From: Akebia trifoliata | Taxonomy: Eukaryota > Streptophyta > Magnoliopsida > Ranunculales > Lardizabalaceae | NCBI GenBank assembly: GCA_017979445.1 | Contig: CM030717.1 | Span: 20,943,288 to 21,007,287 of the forward strand | Length of the DNA: 64,000 bases | Direction of reading: 5' to 3' | Shown here: one piece after another, positions 1-11,390 of the stretch | Layout: each line of letters begins with the position of its first letter | Numbering within the stretch: the stretch's first letter is position 1 | Notes under the pieces: model-generated | Databases searched by the model: none | What the model saw: only the letters and a program-made list of their open reading frames with translations | Told to the model about the DNA's origin: nothing | Made by a program: the position numbers and the translations under genes

Positions 1-392
1 ACATAATCAACAGCCAAAAGAATGTAAAGAAAACCGTTAGATGAAGGAAACGGCCCCATGAAATCAATGCCCTAGACATCGAAAATCTCAACAGTTATAA
101 TATGGGCCATGGGCATTTGATCTTTAGAACCTAAGTTACCTATTCTCTGGCACCTATCACAAATCATGCAGTACATATATGCATCCTTAAAAATAGAGGG
201 CCAAAGGAAATCACAATCTAATACCTTACGGGACCAAAATGTCCACCACGGACCAAAATGTCCACCACAAGACTCATAATGACAAAAGGCAAGTATAGAT
301 TTATGCTCAGATTCAAGGACACACCTCCTAATGATTTGATCACTACAATGCTTCCACAAATAAGGTTCATCCCATATATAATATCTATCCAT
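1..392 (-). pseudogene. A0 integrase, N-terminal zinc domain and start of catalytic core
   Basis: Integrase inserts the cDNA copy into host chromatin. The translation shows the H2C2 zinc-binding region: an H...GGHFGP segment followed by CMICDRCQRIGN. It then runs into the catalytic-core start GIDFMGPFP, which carries the first catalytic Asp, encoded at about 40-70. A TAG stop (rc of cta at about 72-74) lies just before GIDF. The tract around 238-262 duplicates a short GPWW/T coding stretch, apparently a small tandem duplication. The second Asp and the Glu of the DDE triad lie beyond the window edge. Confidence 0.85.
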
Positions 393-395
393 TTT

Positions 396-1226
396 CTAAA
401 GCTTTTCTTTATTAGACTGAGCTAAAGTATCAGGGAATTGCTTAGTAACTAAATAATTCACAATATCCGCATACCACGATTCACTTACCTCAATCCCAAA
501 GAGCTGCCCATCTGGGAATGATTCTTGCAAGGGTAAGGTGTCTTCCTCATGTACAAGTCTGCTCAAATGGTCGGCTACCAAGTTTTCACTCCCCTTTTTG
601 TCCTTGATCTCCAAATCGAATTCTTGAAGTAATAGCACCCATGTAATTAGCCTCAGTTTGGCCTCCTTCTTTGTCATCAAATACTTCAAAGCTGCATGAT
701 CAGTATAAACAATAACTTTAGTTTGAAGTAAATAAGAACGAAATTTATCTAAAGCAAAAACCACAGCAAGGAGCTCTTTTTTTGTTGTGGAATAGTTCAG
801 TTGGGCATCATTGAGCGTCCTAGAGACATAGTAGATAGCATAGGGCTTCTTGTCTATTCTTTGTCCCAACACAACCCTAAAAGTGTAATCTGAGGCATCA
901 CACATCAATTCAAAACGTAAGGACCAATTAGGTGGAGACATAATTGGAGCAGTAGTCAAGAACTCCTTCAACTTCTCAAAAGCCTTCTTGCACTCCTCAT
1001 CAAACTCAAATGGAGTGTCCTTTTAGAGCAACCGGTATAAGGGCCTTGATGCCTTGGAGAAATCCTTGATAAATCTCCTGTAAAATCCTGCATGACCAAG
1101 AAATGATTGAACCTCTCTCACACAAGTGGGAGAGGGTAAGTAACACACAAGATCTACCTTAGATTTACCAACCTCAATCCCCCTAGCAGATATAATATGT
1201 CCTAAAACAATCACTTGAGTCACCAT
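396..1226 (-). pseudogene. A0 RNase H and RT connection region
   Basis: Residues read from high to low coordinates. The RT thumb/connection (about 1226-1023) has LGHIISARGIEV and FLGHAGFYRRFIKDFS, the usual plant gypsy block. An in-frame TAA near 1024 follows. RNase H (about 1010-540) has the first catalytic Asp in [10 protein letters not shown], the Glu in [17 protein letters not shown], and a third acidic residue in [10 protein letters not shown]. The conserved end, VADHLSRL, precedes a spacer leading into integrase. RNase H removes the RNA strand during reverse transcription. Only a few stops separate this stretch from an open frame. Confidence 0.88.
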
Positions 1227-1301
1227 GAAGTGACACTTTTCTCAATTCAGAATCAAGTTAGTTTCAACATAACGTTTTAAAATAAGTTCCAAATTTCCTA
1301 G

Positions 1302-2111
1302 TCATGCATCAAAATCTCTACCAAAGACACTAAAATCATCCATAAAGACCTCAATGATATTCTCAATGTATTCAAAAAAAATAGAAAGCATACAATGTTG
1401 AAACGTATCTGGTGTATTGCACAATCCAAATGGCATACATCTGTAGGCATAAGTGCCAAAAGGGCAAGTGAAGGTGGTCTTCTCTTGATCCTCTTGGGCT
1501 ATACAGATCTGGTTGTACCCACTATATCCATCCAAAAAGTAATAAAAAGGGTAACCAACTAACCTCTCAAGCATCTAATCGATGAAGGGTAGAGGGAAAT
1601 GGTCATTCCTTGTTGACGCGTTGAGCTTCCTATAATCTATGCAAACTCGATAACCAGTCACAACTCATTGAGGTACCAGCTCATTCTCCTCATTCTTTAC
1701 TACAGTAACTGCAGACTTCTTTGGCACAACTTGAACAGGAGACACCCACTTGCTATCTGAAATAGGGTAAATAACGCCACAATCAAGTTACTTAATTATC
1801 TCCTCTTGCACTACCTTCATCATAGGTGGATGTAGGCGTCTTCGGGCTTCTCTGGTGGGTTTGGCACCATCTTCCAATAGGATTCTATGGACGCACATGG
1901 TTGGGCTTATTCCTTTGATATCTGCAAAAGTCCAACCAATGGCGGTCTCATACTTCTTAAGAATATTCACAAGCTTCTTCTCTTGATCCTCCTCCAACTT
2001 TGAGGATATAATAACAAGCAGTGTCTCCTTATCCCCTAAAAGCACATACTTCAAGTGACCTGGCAAAACCTTAAGATCAAGTGTAGGGTCCTGTTTCGCA
2101 GAAGGTAACAT
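1302..2111 (-). pseudogene. A0 reverse transcriptase core
   Basis: The fingers segment at about 2111-1788 includes RRLHPPMMKVVQEEI. The stretch 1787-1575 continues with GVIYPISDS.WVSPVQVVPKK and RVCIDYRKLNA but contains stops where Gln or similar codons are usual in the family. The palm at 1574-1302 has FLDGYSGYNQI, PFGTYAYRCMPFGLCN and the catalytic box FMDD, with the two Asp codons at 1335-1340. The active-site residues are therefore preserved although the frame is broken by at least three stops. The sequence is clearly Athila-type: Tat RTs have YVDDMIAKS instead. Confidence 0.9.
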
Positions 2112-2115
2112 CTTG

Positions 2116-2868
2116 TTAGTAGAAATCGGAAGGGACAGTTCTGATCACAATGGGCTCTTCAGCCTTCTCCAACTCAACTTTAGAAATGGAATCTCCATTC
2201 TCAGTATAACCAACTCCTTGAGAGAGTGTTACTTTCAACTCATCCTCTTCCATTGCTTCCATAAACCTCTGCGCAAATGAATCAATAATATCAATAGAAA
2301 AATAGGGTTTAATGTCAGTCAATGGATACCTCATGGCTTCAAAGATGTTGAAGCGTATAATTTCATTATCAAATTCTATGGTCAATGTTCCCCCATAGAC
2401 ATCGATCTTTGTTTTTGTAGTCCTCATGAATGAGTGCCCTAAAAGTAATGGAGTGGAATTTAGGGGCGCATCTTCCATATCAAGGACATAGAAGTCCGCG
2501 GGAAAAATAAGTTGATTCACCTACACAAGAACATCCTCAACGTATCCTTTAGGATACTTGTTAGATCGATCAGCCAATTGGATAACAACATTATCACTTT
2601 TAAGTTCAGCCAGATATAAAGAAGCATAAAGATTATAAGGCATCACATTAATTGAAGCTCCTAAGTCTAACATGACATTATCAAATTTATTGGTACCAAT
2701 CACACAAGGAACAGAAAAACTCCCTGGATCCTTAAACTTTGGTGGCAATTTCCTTTGGATGATAGCAGATACTGTCTCATTCATCTTTACCACCTCTTTC
2801 TCACGAGTTTGCCTCCTTGTAGTGCAAAACTCTTTCAGAAACTTAGCATATTTTGGTACTTGCTTCAA
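2116..2868 (-). pseudogene. A0 aspartic protease region
   Basis: The protease that cleaves Gag-Pol lies between the gag tail and RT. The active-site region at about 2700-2640 reads VMLDLGASINVMP, where DLGAS replaces the retroviral DTGAS, as is usual in Athila-type proteases. The C-terminal block at about 2460-2340 reads LLLGHSFMRTTKTKIDV...GTLTIEFDNE, the conserved LGRPFLxT-like flap/end region. A stop at about 2521 divides the domain. A Glu-rich linker at about 2280-2130 connects to RT. Confidence 0.82.
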
Positions 2869-2875
2869 GCACCAT

Positions 2876-3289
2876 TCAAAGGCATGTTGACTTGTACCTT
2901 CTTAAAAATCTCCAAGATGGCTTGATCAGATTCATCTTTTTTAGTTTTGGCAAACCTACTAAGGAAAGGCACACGAGCAAAAGGATTTGAATCGAAAGAA
3001 TTTTTAGGGTGTTGCTATTACCTTGAGGTTTCAAAGCATTCTCATATGTTGAAGGACTAATCATTTCTATCTTTGATGTGGCAGGATCTTTCTCTATGTC
3101 CTTTTCCTCATCGTGGGTCACTTGGGCCTTCATTAGGGTTTTTGGAACATCCACAAGGGTCTTACCACTCCTTGTGGTAACAACTTTAGCTTGTTCGATA
3201 TTTGGGTTGAGAACAATATTGCTAGGCAATTTTCCGCTCTCGGTTATCTTTCCCATGAAGTCTATCACTTGTCCCAATTGCTTTGTCAA
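2876..3289 (-). pseudogene. A0 gag C-terminal tail
   Basis: The tail has the pattern LGQ...GKLPSN...NPN...VTTRSGK found at the end of Athila-type Gag, just before the protease. The matrix/capsid part and the zinc knuckle are absent. Homology ends at about 3289, where unrelated sequence begins. The last 40 residues run into the protease region after a frame change near 2990. Confidence 0.75.
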
Positions 3290-5315
3290 TCCTGAGACTT
3301 ATGTTAATTGTCAAATTGATTTGCATTTGAAGACATATGAAGACTTTACTAAAGCCATTCAACCTCAAGCACCTCGACAAAAAAGTCTAATATGTGAGCA
3401 CAAATTCCAAAAGGTAATGAGACCACCTAAAACTTTTACTAACACCTAAATGATTGTTAGGTCAGCTTACATTGGTAAGACAATCATTTTCCCTAACCCG
3501 TTCTGTCATCGGAACTTCTAAGAGTTGAAAATGGCTTGTTTGGAGTAAAAATGACAAAAAGGGTATTTTGGTAATTTTACCACCCTTGGTCCATCTCCTG
3601 TCCCTTGATGAGTATTTGAGAATCTTATATTGGCAAGATCTTAAAAATCCCTGACCGTTTGATCATTGGACTTCCCTAGAGCTCAAAATGACCCAAAAGG
3701 GAATTTTGGTAATTTACCCAACGCCACTCGGTAGAATGACCAGGTCCCCTAGTAGCAAGCTTCATATTTCACTAGGGTCGTTGGGGTATCTACCAAGGCC
3801 GCTAGATAAGTCACTCCAATGGTCTAAAAATTCAAAAATATAATTGTTAGAGCTACCAACGCTTCCGAGAATTAACTCGAGGCCACCGGTATGTAATTTT
3901 TTGTTTTCCAAATGCTTTTAAAACACATCACTTGAGTTCATTTGTGGGTGGGATCAAACCCTAGAGATGTTTCGCTCTCCCCCCTCCACATTTCAACCTT
4001 CTTAGAACTCTCATGTGATCCCATTCCAACGATCGAACCTTTCCTTGCACACAATTGGTACATTCATAGAGCAAGGGATAAAAGGAAAAGATGGAAGGAG
4101 CAGTCATAAGGAACAGATGAACTCAAAAGCGTGATTGGAAGATCCAACCGTCGAAACGTACTTGTAAGCTCAAGAACTCGAAGAACTCAAGATCGCCTTT
4201 GGCAAACTTTGAAGTGTTAAGTGAGTCATTGTTTATTTTATTTTGTATTTTCAAAAGCTTGTATGTGATTACTTGGTTCAGCCCTCAAAAACCAAGTTCT
4301 TGTTAAAATCGAAGATTCCTTACAAGGGTAGAGGTTCGTGAGTTTTCGAGGTACAAAATTCATAACATTTCGAGAGGATGCATTTCTCTTGACCTTAAGG
4401 TTTTAGAATTTAATCTAGGTATAAAATTCTTTGTACAGTTTGAGGTGAACAATAAATCTCATTGATTAGTGAACACCAAGACCTTTGAGTAGTTGAGCTT
4501 GGGAGTGAATGTAGGTACGTTGCCGAACCACTACAAAATTACTTGTCTTGTGTTTGTGAAAATGCTTTTACCAAGTTATACTTAGATAAATGCTTGCCAT
4601 GAATGGATTTTATGCTATGTATGACATGGCATGAATATTTAGATTCTAAGTAAACCTCAATTGTATTGCAACCTAAAGATAAGCCGTGAGAATATGTGAC
4701 ACATTGCTGAACCATTATAGTCTTATATCTCATGTATATTTTATGATTGCACAATTTATACTTGAATGCTTTGAATGTCATGAGATGTCATGTATGTTGA
4801 ATAGGTAAATTATATATAAATGGACCATTGAATGAAATGATGAAATGAATATTTTTATTTTAAGTTTATTTTTATTAAATGCAAATTAAAGACGTAAGTG
4901 CAAAATCGAGGTTAGGTGAATGACTTATAACACATAGTCAAATTATCAATCTAAGTTAAAAGTGGATAAATCGAAAGAAATTTTAATTATCTTATTCACC
5001 CCCTTGAGGACTAGACATGGTACAATGCCTAGTATTTTCATAGGGCTCCTTCATTCACTATTGTGTGAAGCCCTTACCAAATATCTAGGTTAAATATATT
5101 TCATCTTGAACTTAGTTAAGGATGAAATATCTAATTTGAGTATAAAAGGTGTAAGCGTTTTACTTAACCCATAATCCAATGGAGTTGGACAATGCCATGA
5201 AGTGAACTCAATGAACATTAAAGCACTAATGAAGGATAAGGAACAAAAGTAAACAATAAAGACTTGTTCCTAGGTTCATCCTCTCACTAATGGAAGGTGT
5301 TTAGCTCATGGTCAT
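3290..5315. other. Unassigned AT-rich sequence
   Basis: No credible gene is visible. Two short related blocks at about 3540-3590 and 3680-3720 share wording such as 'tttggtaattt' and 'aaaaggg', which suggests an old duplication. The sequence lies between the broken 5' side of A0 and the A1 LTR and is probably further repeat DNA of a family I cannot name. The last five bases before A1, GTCAT, would be the left copy of the A1 target duplication; no right copy was found. Confidence 0.5.
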
Positions 5316-6525
5316 TGATGAGTGTCTCGAAACACTAATTTATACGCACGGTTTTCAAACATTTATCTTGATTTTTCTCCCTATTTCTTCGAATTAAGGT
5401 AAAAATCATGATAAGTCTCTAAACACCATGTTGCATGTTAATTAGGCTTAATTATACATAAATAAATTTATTTACTAGATAAATCTAATTACGTGTGTTT
5501 CTTGCGCAGAAAATCAACATTTTAGAATTAAGATCTCAAGGCAAAAGTATTTGGGCCCACTTTGGAATACCCTAATCCTTTAGAATATCCTAATCCTTAA
5601 CTCATGTTCTTCTCTTTTGTCTTTTTGTGCAAAGAAAAGTGGAGGTTACTTTTAGACTCTTCTACACACATTTTTCTCTATAAATAGAGCATCAATCTCT
5701 AGAGAAAGGGTCCCTCTTGGTTCTCTTGTCTAAGACTCCTTTAATCTAAGGCTCTTAGCATTTTCACTTATTTTTTGTATTTTTATCTTCTAGTTATTTT
5801 CTTTTTGGTTAGATAGTATTGTAAGAAGTAAAAGAAGAAGAATTTATAAGTTTCTCCATGAAATGAAGAAAAGTTCTTTCATTTCTTTTCTTTCCTCTCT
5901 TGCAATAACATTAGGCTAAGTTCCCTTCTATTGGAGAGTGGAAAAGCCTAAAGCAAGTTCTTATGTTGTTTCTACTTTCATGCATTTTTTTATCTAAAAT
6001 GCTTATGAGTTCTCTTTAAGATTTCTTGCACATTTTATTCTTAATACAGATACTTTATGCTTAGATTAGATCAAGATAAAGTATGCTTAAATTAGATAAT
6101 TGGTAGTAGGAAGTTCAAGGAAATCTACTTTGTTTATGTTCCCTCATTTGATTTCATTTGCTAAACTTTTTTATCTAAGGAGCTAACACCAAGCCCTTAC
6201 GATTGAGTTATAAAAAGGGTAGAGACTAGGAATTGCTCATCAACATGTTTTAGGTAGATGTGGTCCAATAGTGCTTTAATTTATAAGTTTATTGCTTTTA
6301 ACTTCATTTACTTTGATTAATTTTCAAACAACTTTAAATCTTCTTGCTAAGTTCAAAAATACAAAGAAAAACAGTTTTAATTCCTTTTGGTTAATTCGAA
6401 TTTTATCCTCTTAGTTTAACTCTATTTCCCGTTTCTCTTGGGTTCGATCCCCTACTTGTCCTACAAGTAAGGTAAAAGTAAGATTAATATTAACTCTAGT
6501 AGGAAGAACAACAATAGTCATATCA
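5316..6525 (+). repeat. A1 5' LTR
   Basis: Starts TGATGAGTGTCTCGAAACAC and ends ...CATATCA, so it has the TG...CA ends. It matches LTRs at 9348, 18889 and 60558 over their whole length. A probable promoter element, CTATAAATAGAGC (about 5679-5691), has an ideal TATA box followed by a CT-rich start region, and recurs in the other copies with small changes. Near the 3' end is a tRNA-like B-box (6440-6452). Confidence 0.9.
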
Positions 6526-6531
6526 GAATTT

Positions 6532-6549
6532 TGGCACCGTTGCCGAGGA
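6532..6549 (+). other. A1 primer binding site (tRNA-Asp)
   Basis: TGGCACCGTTGCCGAGGA is complementary to the 3' end of plant tRNA-Asp(GTC) with two mismatches. Both are G-to-A relative to the expected complement, consistent with deamination. It lies six bases after the LTR end. Confidence 0.85.
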
Positions 6550-7814
6550 AAGGTAAAGGTAGTAGTAAGTTTTCATTTAAAATTCATTTCTTTCAATTTT
6601 TTTTCTTCTATTTGGGTTTTTTCTGTAAGTTCAAGTGTTCTTGAAGGTTTAAGAGAGAAGAAAGAAGAGAAAAATTTGAAAAAAAAAAGTCATTCCTATT
6701 TTTTTTCACCCCAGACAGCAAAAATTAAACAGACTGTAACTTTCTGTTCGGATCTCCGATTAACTATTATAGTATATCGATTTGGGGTAGAATGAAATTT
6801 TCTATAAAACGTGACATAGTCAGTAAGATTTTGATAAGTCAGATTCGATTTTTGAGTCTGTTTACTATCATTTCTGCTAACATTTCTATTTTGCTCCTTA
6901 TAGGTGAACATTTTTTTTTCTTCTTTTCTTTCAATTTCTTTTAATCTTTAGTTAGAATTATTTTTTTGTTTTAGAAACTCTTGTAAAGGATTCCTTGTAA
7001 TTTTTTTTAATTATCCAAGAAGGCTTGGATTGTAATAGACTAAGGAAGGACAACGGGTAGACAATACCCTTACGGCTCCTTAGGTTCGCATACCAAAATT
7101 GAAATTGGTGGCCTAAGTCGATTCAAACCATCTTCACCCCATCTAGGATGGGAGGCAATCCTGAAACACCCACGCCTCTCTATGCTAGTGGGTTACTCTT
7201 TGCCTTTGTGTGTTATTTTTTCAATTTGCACACACGTGGAATAGTTAATTAAGTAGCAAAGAGCACCCCCCTCCTAGGGATGGCATGATAAGATAAGGAT
7301 TAGAAGTCATTACCAATTGCTTACTCTAATTAGAATAACCAACTCACTAGTCATCAAATCAAATTAAATAAAATCAAATAGAATTGACTATAGGGTTCAT
7401 GAGCTCAATAGGAGAAATTTCATTTCAAGTTGTGCCAATTGCGCTTCTTGATCATCTTTTGTATCTAGTAAGATCTTGCCCTTTGAGGGGATAGACTCAG
7501 TCTATTCAAAAAAGGAAGGTGATTTAAGATTGTCCTTGCTTATGCATTGTGCGTCACCTCCGATCTGGAGATCCGAATGATTCAAAATTGACTTCATAGA
7601 ACCGAGTTGGAAGGCTAGTTGTGTTATTTCTACCAAGTTAGGTGTTGTTTAACTTTTGGCAACCTATCTAGGGCCAATTTTTTCTTTTCGGGATTGCTTG
7701 ATCGACTGTGTGATTTGCATGATTGGTAAACATTCACAGAGCAATGCATTAGAACCAATTGTTCTTGAGATCGAACGTACCCTTAGTAGAATACGCAAGA
7801 CATCATCAGTAGTT
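6550..7814 (+). other. A1 untranslated leader
   Basis: Non-coding leader between PBS and gag, matching the A2 (10573-11390) and A4 (61778-62940) leaders. It holds T-rich tracts, a block ending in TTAGGTTCGCA near 7080, and the structured module described separately at 7434-7570. No open frame is supported. Confidence 0.75.
7434..7570 (+). other. Shared structured leader module, A1 copy
   Basis: Copy of the module also present at 31445-31590 (minus), 37229-37375 and 62688-62820. Visible stems are GATAGAC (7490-7496) with GTCTATT (7500-7506) around a three-base loop TCA, and AGGTGA (7517-7522) with TCACCT (7554-7559). The first stem of the other copies (GCACT/AGTGC) is lost here. The function is unknown; a packaging, dimerisation or translation signal is inference only. 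Confidence 0.65.
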
Positions 7815-9343
7815 ATGATGGATGATCGAGAGCGAACTCTCAATGAGCTCTTCGCTCCATTTTCCACATCTCCTCCTACACGCATTGTGTTACCATTGAA
7901 CAATGCATCTCAGTTTGAAATTAGGGCTGCCACCATCAATATGCTCCCTAAGTTCCACGGTTTAGAGCGTGAACAACCTTACACCCACTTTAATCGATTC
8001 TTGACTATATATCAAACTTTTAGAAATTAGAATCTAGATGAGGAGAGTATCAAAGCTTATTCTGTTCTCGTTATCCTTGGAAGACTACGCAGCTGCGTGG
8101 TTGAACTCCCTAGCACCCAATTCCATATCCACCTGAGATGTTCTATCTAAGAAATTTATAACTAAATTCTACCCCGTAGCCAAAACTAAGAAAATGAAGG
8201 ACTCCATTAGAAATTTTAAAGACCTTCCTGATGATGAATTTTCTAAAACTTGGAAAAGATTCAATGATTTATTGGTCAAGTGCCTACACCATGGTATTAA
8301 CAAAGCACAGTTGGTGCAAAGTTTTTATAGATGATTGATAATGAATCAACGTACCTTAGTTGAGTCTATGCATAAGGGTCAGTTCATGAACTAGACTCCC
8401 AACCAAGCGTACGATTTCCTCATAGAGTTAGTCGAGAGTACTCAAAATTGGAGCATTAACCAAGAAGAGTTTGATAAAGATGATCCGGTTAGGAGGACAG
8501 ACATGTATGAGATGAAAGCAAACCCTAATCTAAAAAATTTCATGTCTAGTCTAGTGAGTGGGATGAATAATCTTACAATGAAATTAGATGTATTTACCAT
8601 CTCAGCATCCAAACCTCACCTAGACCCTCGTACAATGTCCCAAGTGACTGTCGAACCAAGTTCTTTGTGCGTCATATGCTACGGTAACGACTATTTGGTC
8701 GAGTGTTGTCCCAATTTGCCTCAAATCAAAGCTAAACAAAAAAATACGATTAATGGTTATAGTATTTTTAGGAAGTCAACTCTGAGCTCTTTTAGCCAAA
8801 CATATCACCCAGATAATTGGTTTCATCCTAATTTCTCGTACAGACAAAACGAACCTATTCAATCTAGTGGTCCATCAAATTATAATAGGAGTTTTCCTAG
8901 GCAATCTGATTCTTCCACAAACCAAGCCATTATTCCTCAAGTTCCTTATCAACCCCAACAATCTACAGATTGGAGAGCCATACCAGATCCCATGATCAAT
9001 TACCATTAGTCTGCCCAACAACAATCGTCCTTAGAATCTATGATTGTCGAGTTGATGAGGCAGCAACAACTATTCATCCAAACTCAACAGCAAACCCATC
9101 AAAATCAAACTCAAATTAACCAGGTTACTACGCAATCCATAGCTAAGATGGAAATTCAGTTGGGGCAGTTAGCTCTCTTCTTAAGTGGGAGAAAGAAAGG
9201 TCAATTTCTTAGTCAGACTATCCCTAACCCTAGAGGTTAACCTTTGATTCCAAACGGATCGAAAGGTCAATACGAAATAGGAAGCCATTCTGAAGCTTCA
9301 CAAAAATCAGCCCAGGCTATCCAAATCTTGCATTTGGGAAAGA
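7815..9343 (+). pseudogene. A1 gag (Athila-type)
   Basis: Likely start at ATG 7815 or 7818 (MMDDRERTLNELF). The capsid region has the landmark MLPKFHGLEREQPYTHFNRF, and further on, after stops near 8028 and frame changes, DEFSKTWKRFNDLLVKC and ..QAYDFLIELVE. At 8668 there is a zinc-knuckle relic, CX2CX4YX4C: the usual His is Tyr, so metal binding is probably lost. A Gln-rich stretch (9052-9130) and the tail QLGQLALFLSGRKKGQF follow, then a short LGKKVD motif immediately before the A2 LTR. Gag forms the virus-like particle and packages RNA. At least four frame breaks make this copy inactive. Confidence 0.85.
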
Positions 9344-9347
9344 AGGT

Positions 9348-10548
9348 TGATGAGTGTCTCGAAATACTGAATTATACTCACGTTTCTCGGATATTTATCT
9401 TGATTTTTGTCCTTATTTCTCCGTATTAAAGTAATAATCATGATAAGCTTCAAAACATCATATTGCATTTTAATTAGGCTTAATTATACATAAATAAATT
9501 CATTTACTAGATAAATCTAATTACGTGTATGTATTATGCAGAAAATCAACCTTTTGGAATCAAAATATAAAAGCAAAAACATTTTGGCCTATTTTGAAAT
9601 GCCCTAATCCTTAACTCATGTTCTCATCTTTTTTTCTTTTTGTGTAAAGAAAAGTGGAGGCTACTTTTAGACTCTTATACACATATTTTCTCTATAAATG
9701 GAGCTTCAATCCCTAGAGAAACCCTCCCTCTCTCTTAGGTCTATCATCCAAGATTCCTTTAATCTAAGGCTTTTAGCCTATTCTCTTATATTTTTGAAGT
9801 TTTATTTTCTAATTTAGTTTCTTTTTTACTAAATAGTTTTGTAAGAAGTAGAAGAAGAAGAATTTGTAAGTTTCTCAATGAAATGAAGAAAAGTTCTTTC
9901 ATCTCATATCTTTCCTCTCTTGCAATGACATTAGGCTAAGTTCCCCTCTATTAGAGAGTGAAAAAGCCTAGAGGAAGTTCTTGTATTGTTTCTACTTTCA
10001 TACCTTTCTTTTATTTAAAATGCTTATGAGTTCTCTTTAAGATTTCTTGCACCTTTTATTCTTAATATAGATACTTTAAGTTTAGATTAGATCAAGATAA
10101 AGTATACTTAAACTAGATAATTGATAATAGGAAGCTCAAGAAATTCTACTTTGTTGATGTTCTCTCATTTGATTTCGTTTGCTAAACTTTCCAATTTAAG
10201 GAGGTAACACCAAACCCTTACGATTAAGTTATAAAAATGCTAGAGACTAGGAATTACTCATCAACATGTTTTAGTAGATCCACCTCTAATGATATTTTAG
10301 TTTCATAAGTTTACTTTTTTTTAACTTCATTTACTTTGATTAATTTTGTAGCAACTTTAAATCTTTTTGCTAAGTTCAAAAATACAAAGAAAATCAGTTT
10401 TAATTTCTTTTGGTTAATTCAAATTTTATCCTCTTAGATTAACTCTACTCCCCATTTCTCTTGGGTTCAATTCCCTACTTACCCCACAAGTAAGGTAAAA
10501 GTAAGACAAATATTAACTCCGATGGGAAAAATAACGATAGTTCCACTA
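9348..10548 (+). repeat. A2 5' LTR
   Basis: Begins TGATGAGTGTCTCGAAATAC and ends CCACTA (CA decayed to TA). It is colinear with the A1 LTR and inserted in the A1 gag tail. It carries CTCTATAAATGGAGC at about 9690 as the TATA-like element. The B-box relic near 10463 is degenerate (GGGTTCAATTCCC). Confidence 0.88.
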
Positions 10549-10554
10549 TAATTT

Positions 10555-11390
10555 TGACGCCGCTACCGAGAAAAAGTAAAGGTAGTAGTGATAAGTTTTG
10601 ATTTAAAATTTATTTCTTTCATTTTTATTTTATTTTATTTTTCTTTTAGTTTCCTTCTGTAAGTTCAAGTGTTCTTGAGGGGTTAAGAGAGAAAAAAGAA
10701 GAAAAAAAAATTGAAAAAAGAAAAAAAAAAAGTCATTCCCATTTTTTTTTCACCTTAAATAGCAGAACTTAAACTGACTGTAACTATCTAGCTAGATCTC
10801 CGATTAACTATAATAGTATATCGATTTGGGGTAGAAATTTTTTTTTTATAAAATGTGACATAGTCAGCAAGATTTTGATAAGTCAGATTCTATTTTTGAG
10901 TCCGTTTACTATCATTTCTACTGACATTTTTATTTTACTCCTTAAAGATGAACATTTTTTTCTTCTTTTCTTTCAATTTCCTTTAATCTTTAGTTAGGTT
11001 TATTTTTCTATTTTAGAAACTCTTGTATAAGATTCCTTGTAATTTTTTTTAATTATCTAAGAAGGCTTGGATTGTAATAGACTAAGGAAGGACGACGGGT
11101 GAACAATACTGTCATGGCTCCTTAGGTTCGCACAACAAAATTGGAATTGGTAGTCTAAGTCAACTCAAACCGTTTTCACCCCGTCTAGCACGGGAGGTAA
11201 TCTCGAAAGTCCCACGCATCTCTATGCTAGTGGATTACTCCTTGCCTTTGTGTGTTAGTTTTCTAATTTGCACACGTGGAATAGTTAATTAAGTAGTAAA
11301 GAGCACCCCTCTCCTACAGATGGCATAATAAGATAAGGATTGGAAGTCATTACCAATTTCTTACTTTAATTAGGATAATCAACTCACTAG
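10555..11390 (+). mobile_element. A2 PBS and leader, truncated by T1
   Basis: The PBS TGACGCCGCTACCGAGAA (10555-10572) has four mismatches to the tRNA-Asp complement. The leader follows the A1 leader closely until ...AACTCACTAG at 11390, where the T1 LTR begins. In A1 the same point continues TCATCAAATC (7350 on), so 11390/11391 is a clean insertion breakpoint. ACTAG would be the T1 target duplication; the partner copy is not seen. Confidence 0.82.

Larger units (their letters stand above)
1..3289 (-). mobile_element. Athila-type Ty3/gypsy element A0, partial
   Basis: Minus-strand remnant holding, from right to left, a gag C-terminal tail, protease, reverse transcriptase, RNase H and the start of integrase. 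This is the normal Ty3/gypsy order. The RT motif FMDDFSVF, the protease motif DLGASIN and the gag tail LPSN...TTRSGK are typical of Athila-type elements. The left edge of the window cuts it inside the integrase core. On the right, homology stops abruptly near 3290, before the gag capsid region, so the 5' half and 5' LTR are missing. No LTR of this element is in the window. In-frame stops in several domains make it non-functional. Confidence 0.9.
5316..9347 (+). mobile_element. Athila-type element A1, 5' half
   Basis: 5' LTR, tRNA-Asp-type PBS, long leader and a decayed gag, in plus orientation. It is cut at 9348, shortly after the Gag tail, by the insertion of a second element of the same family (A2). 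No protease, RT or 3' LTR of A1 is found in the window. The gag fold and QLGQLALFL tail place it in the Athila group. Confidence 0.85.

Noticed and set aside
6440..6452. Possible tRNA gene because of the B-box
   Set aside because: There is no A-box, acceptor stem or anticodon arm; it is LTR sequence repeated in other copies.
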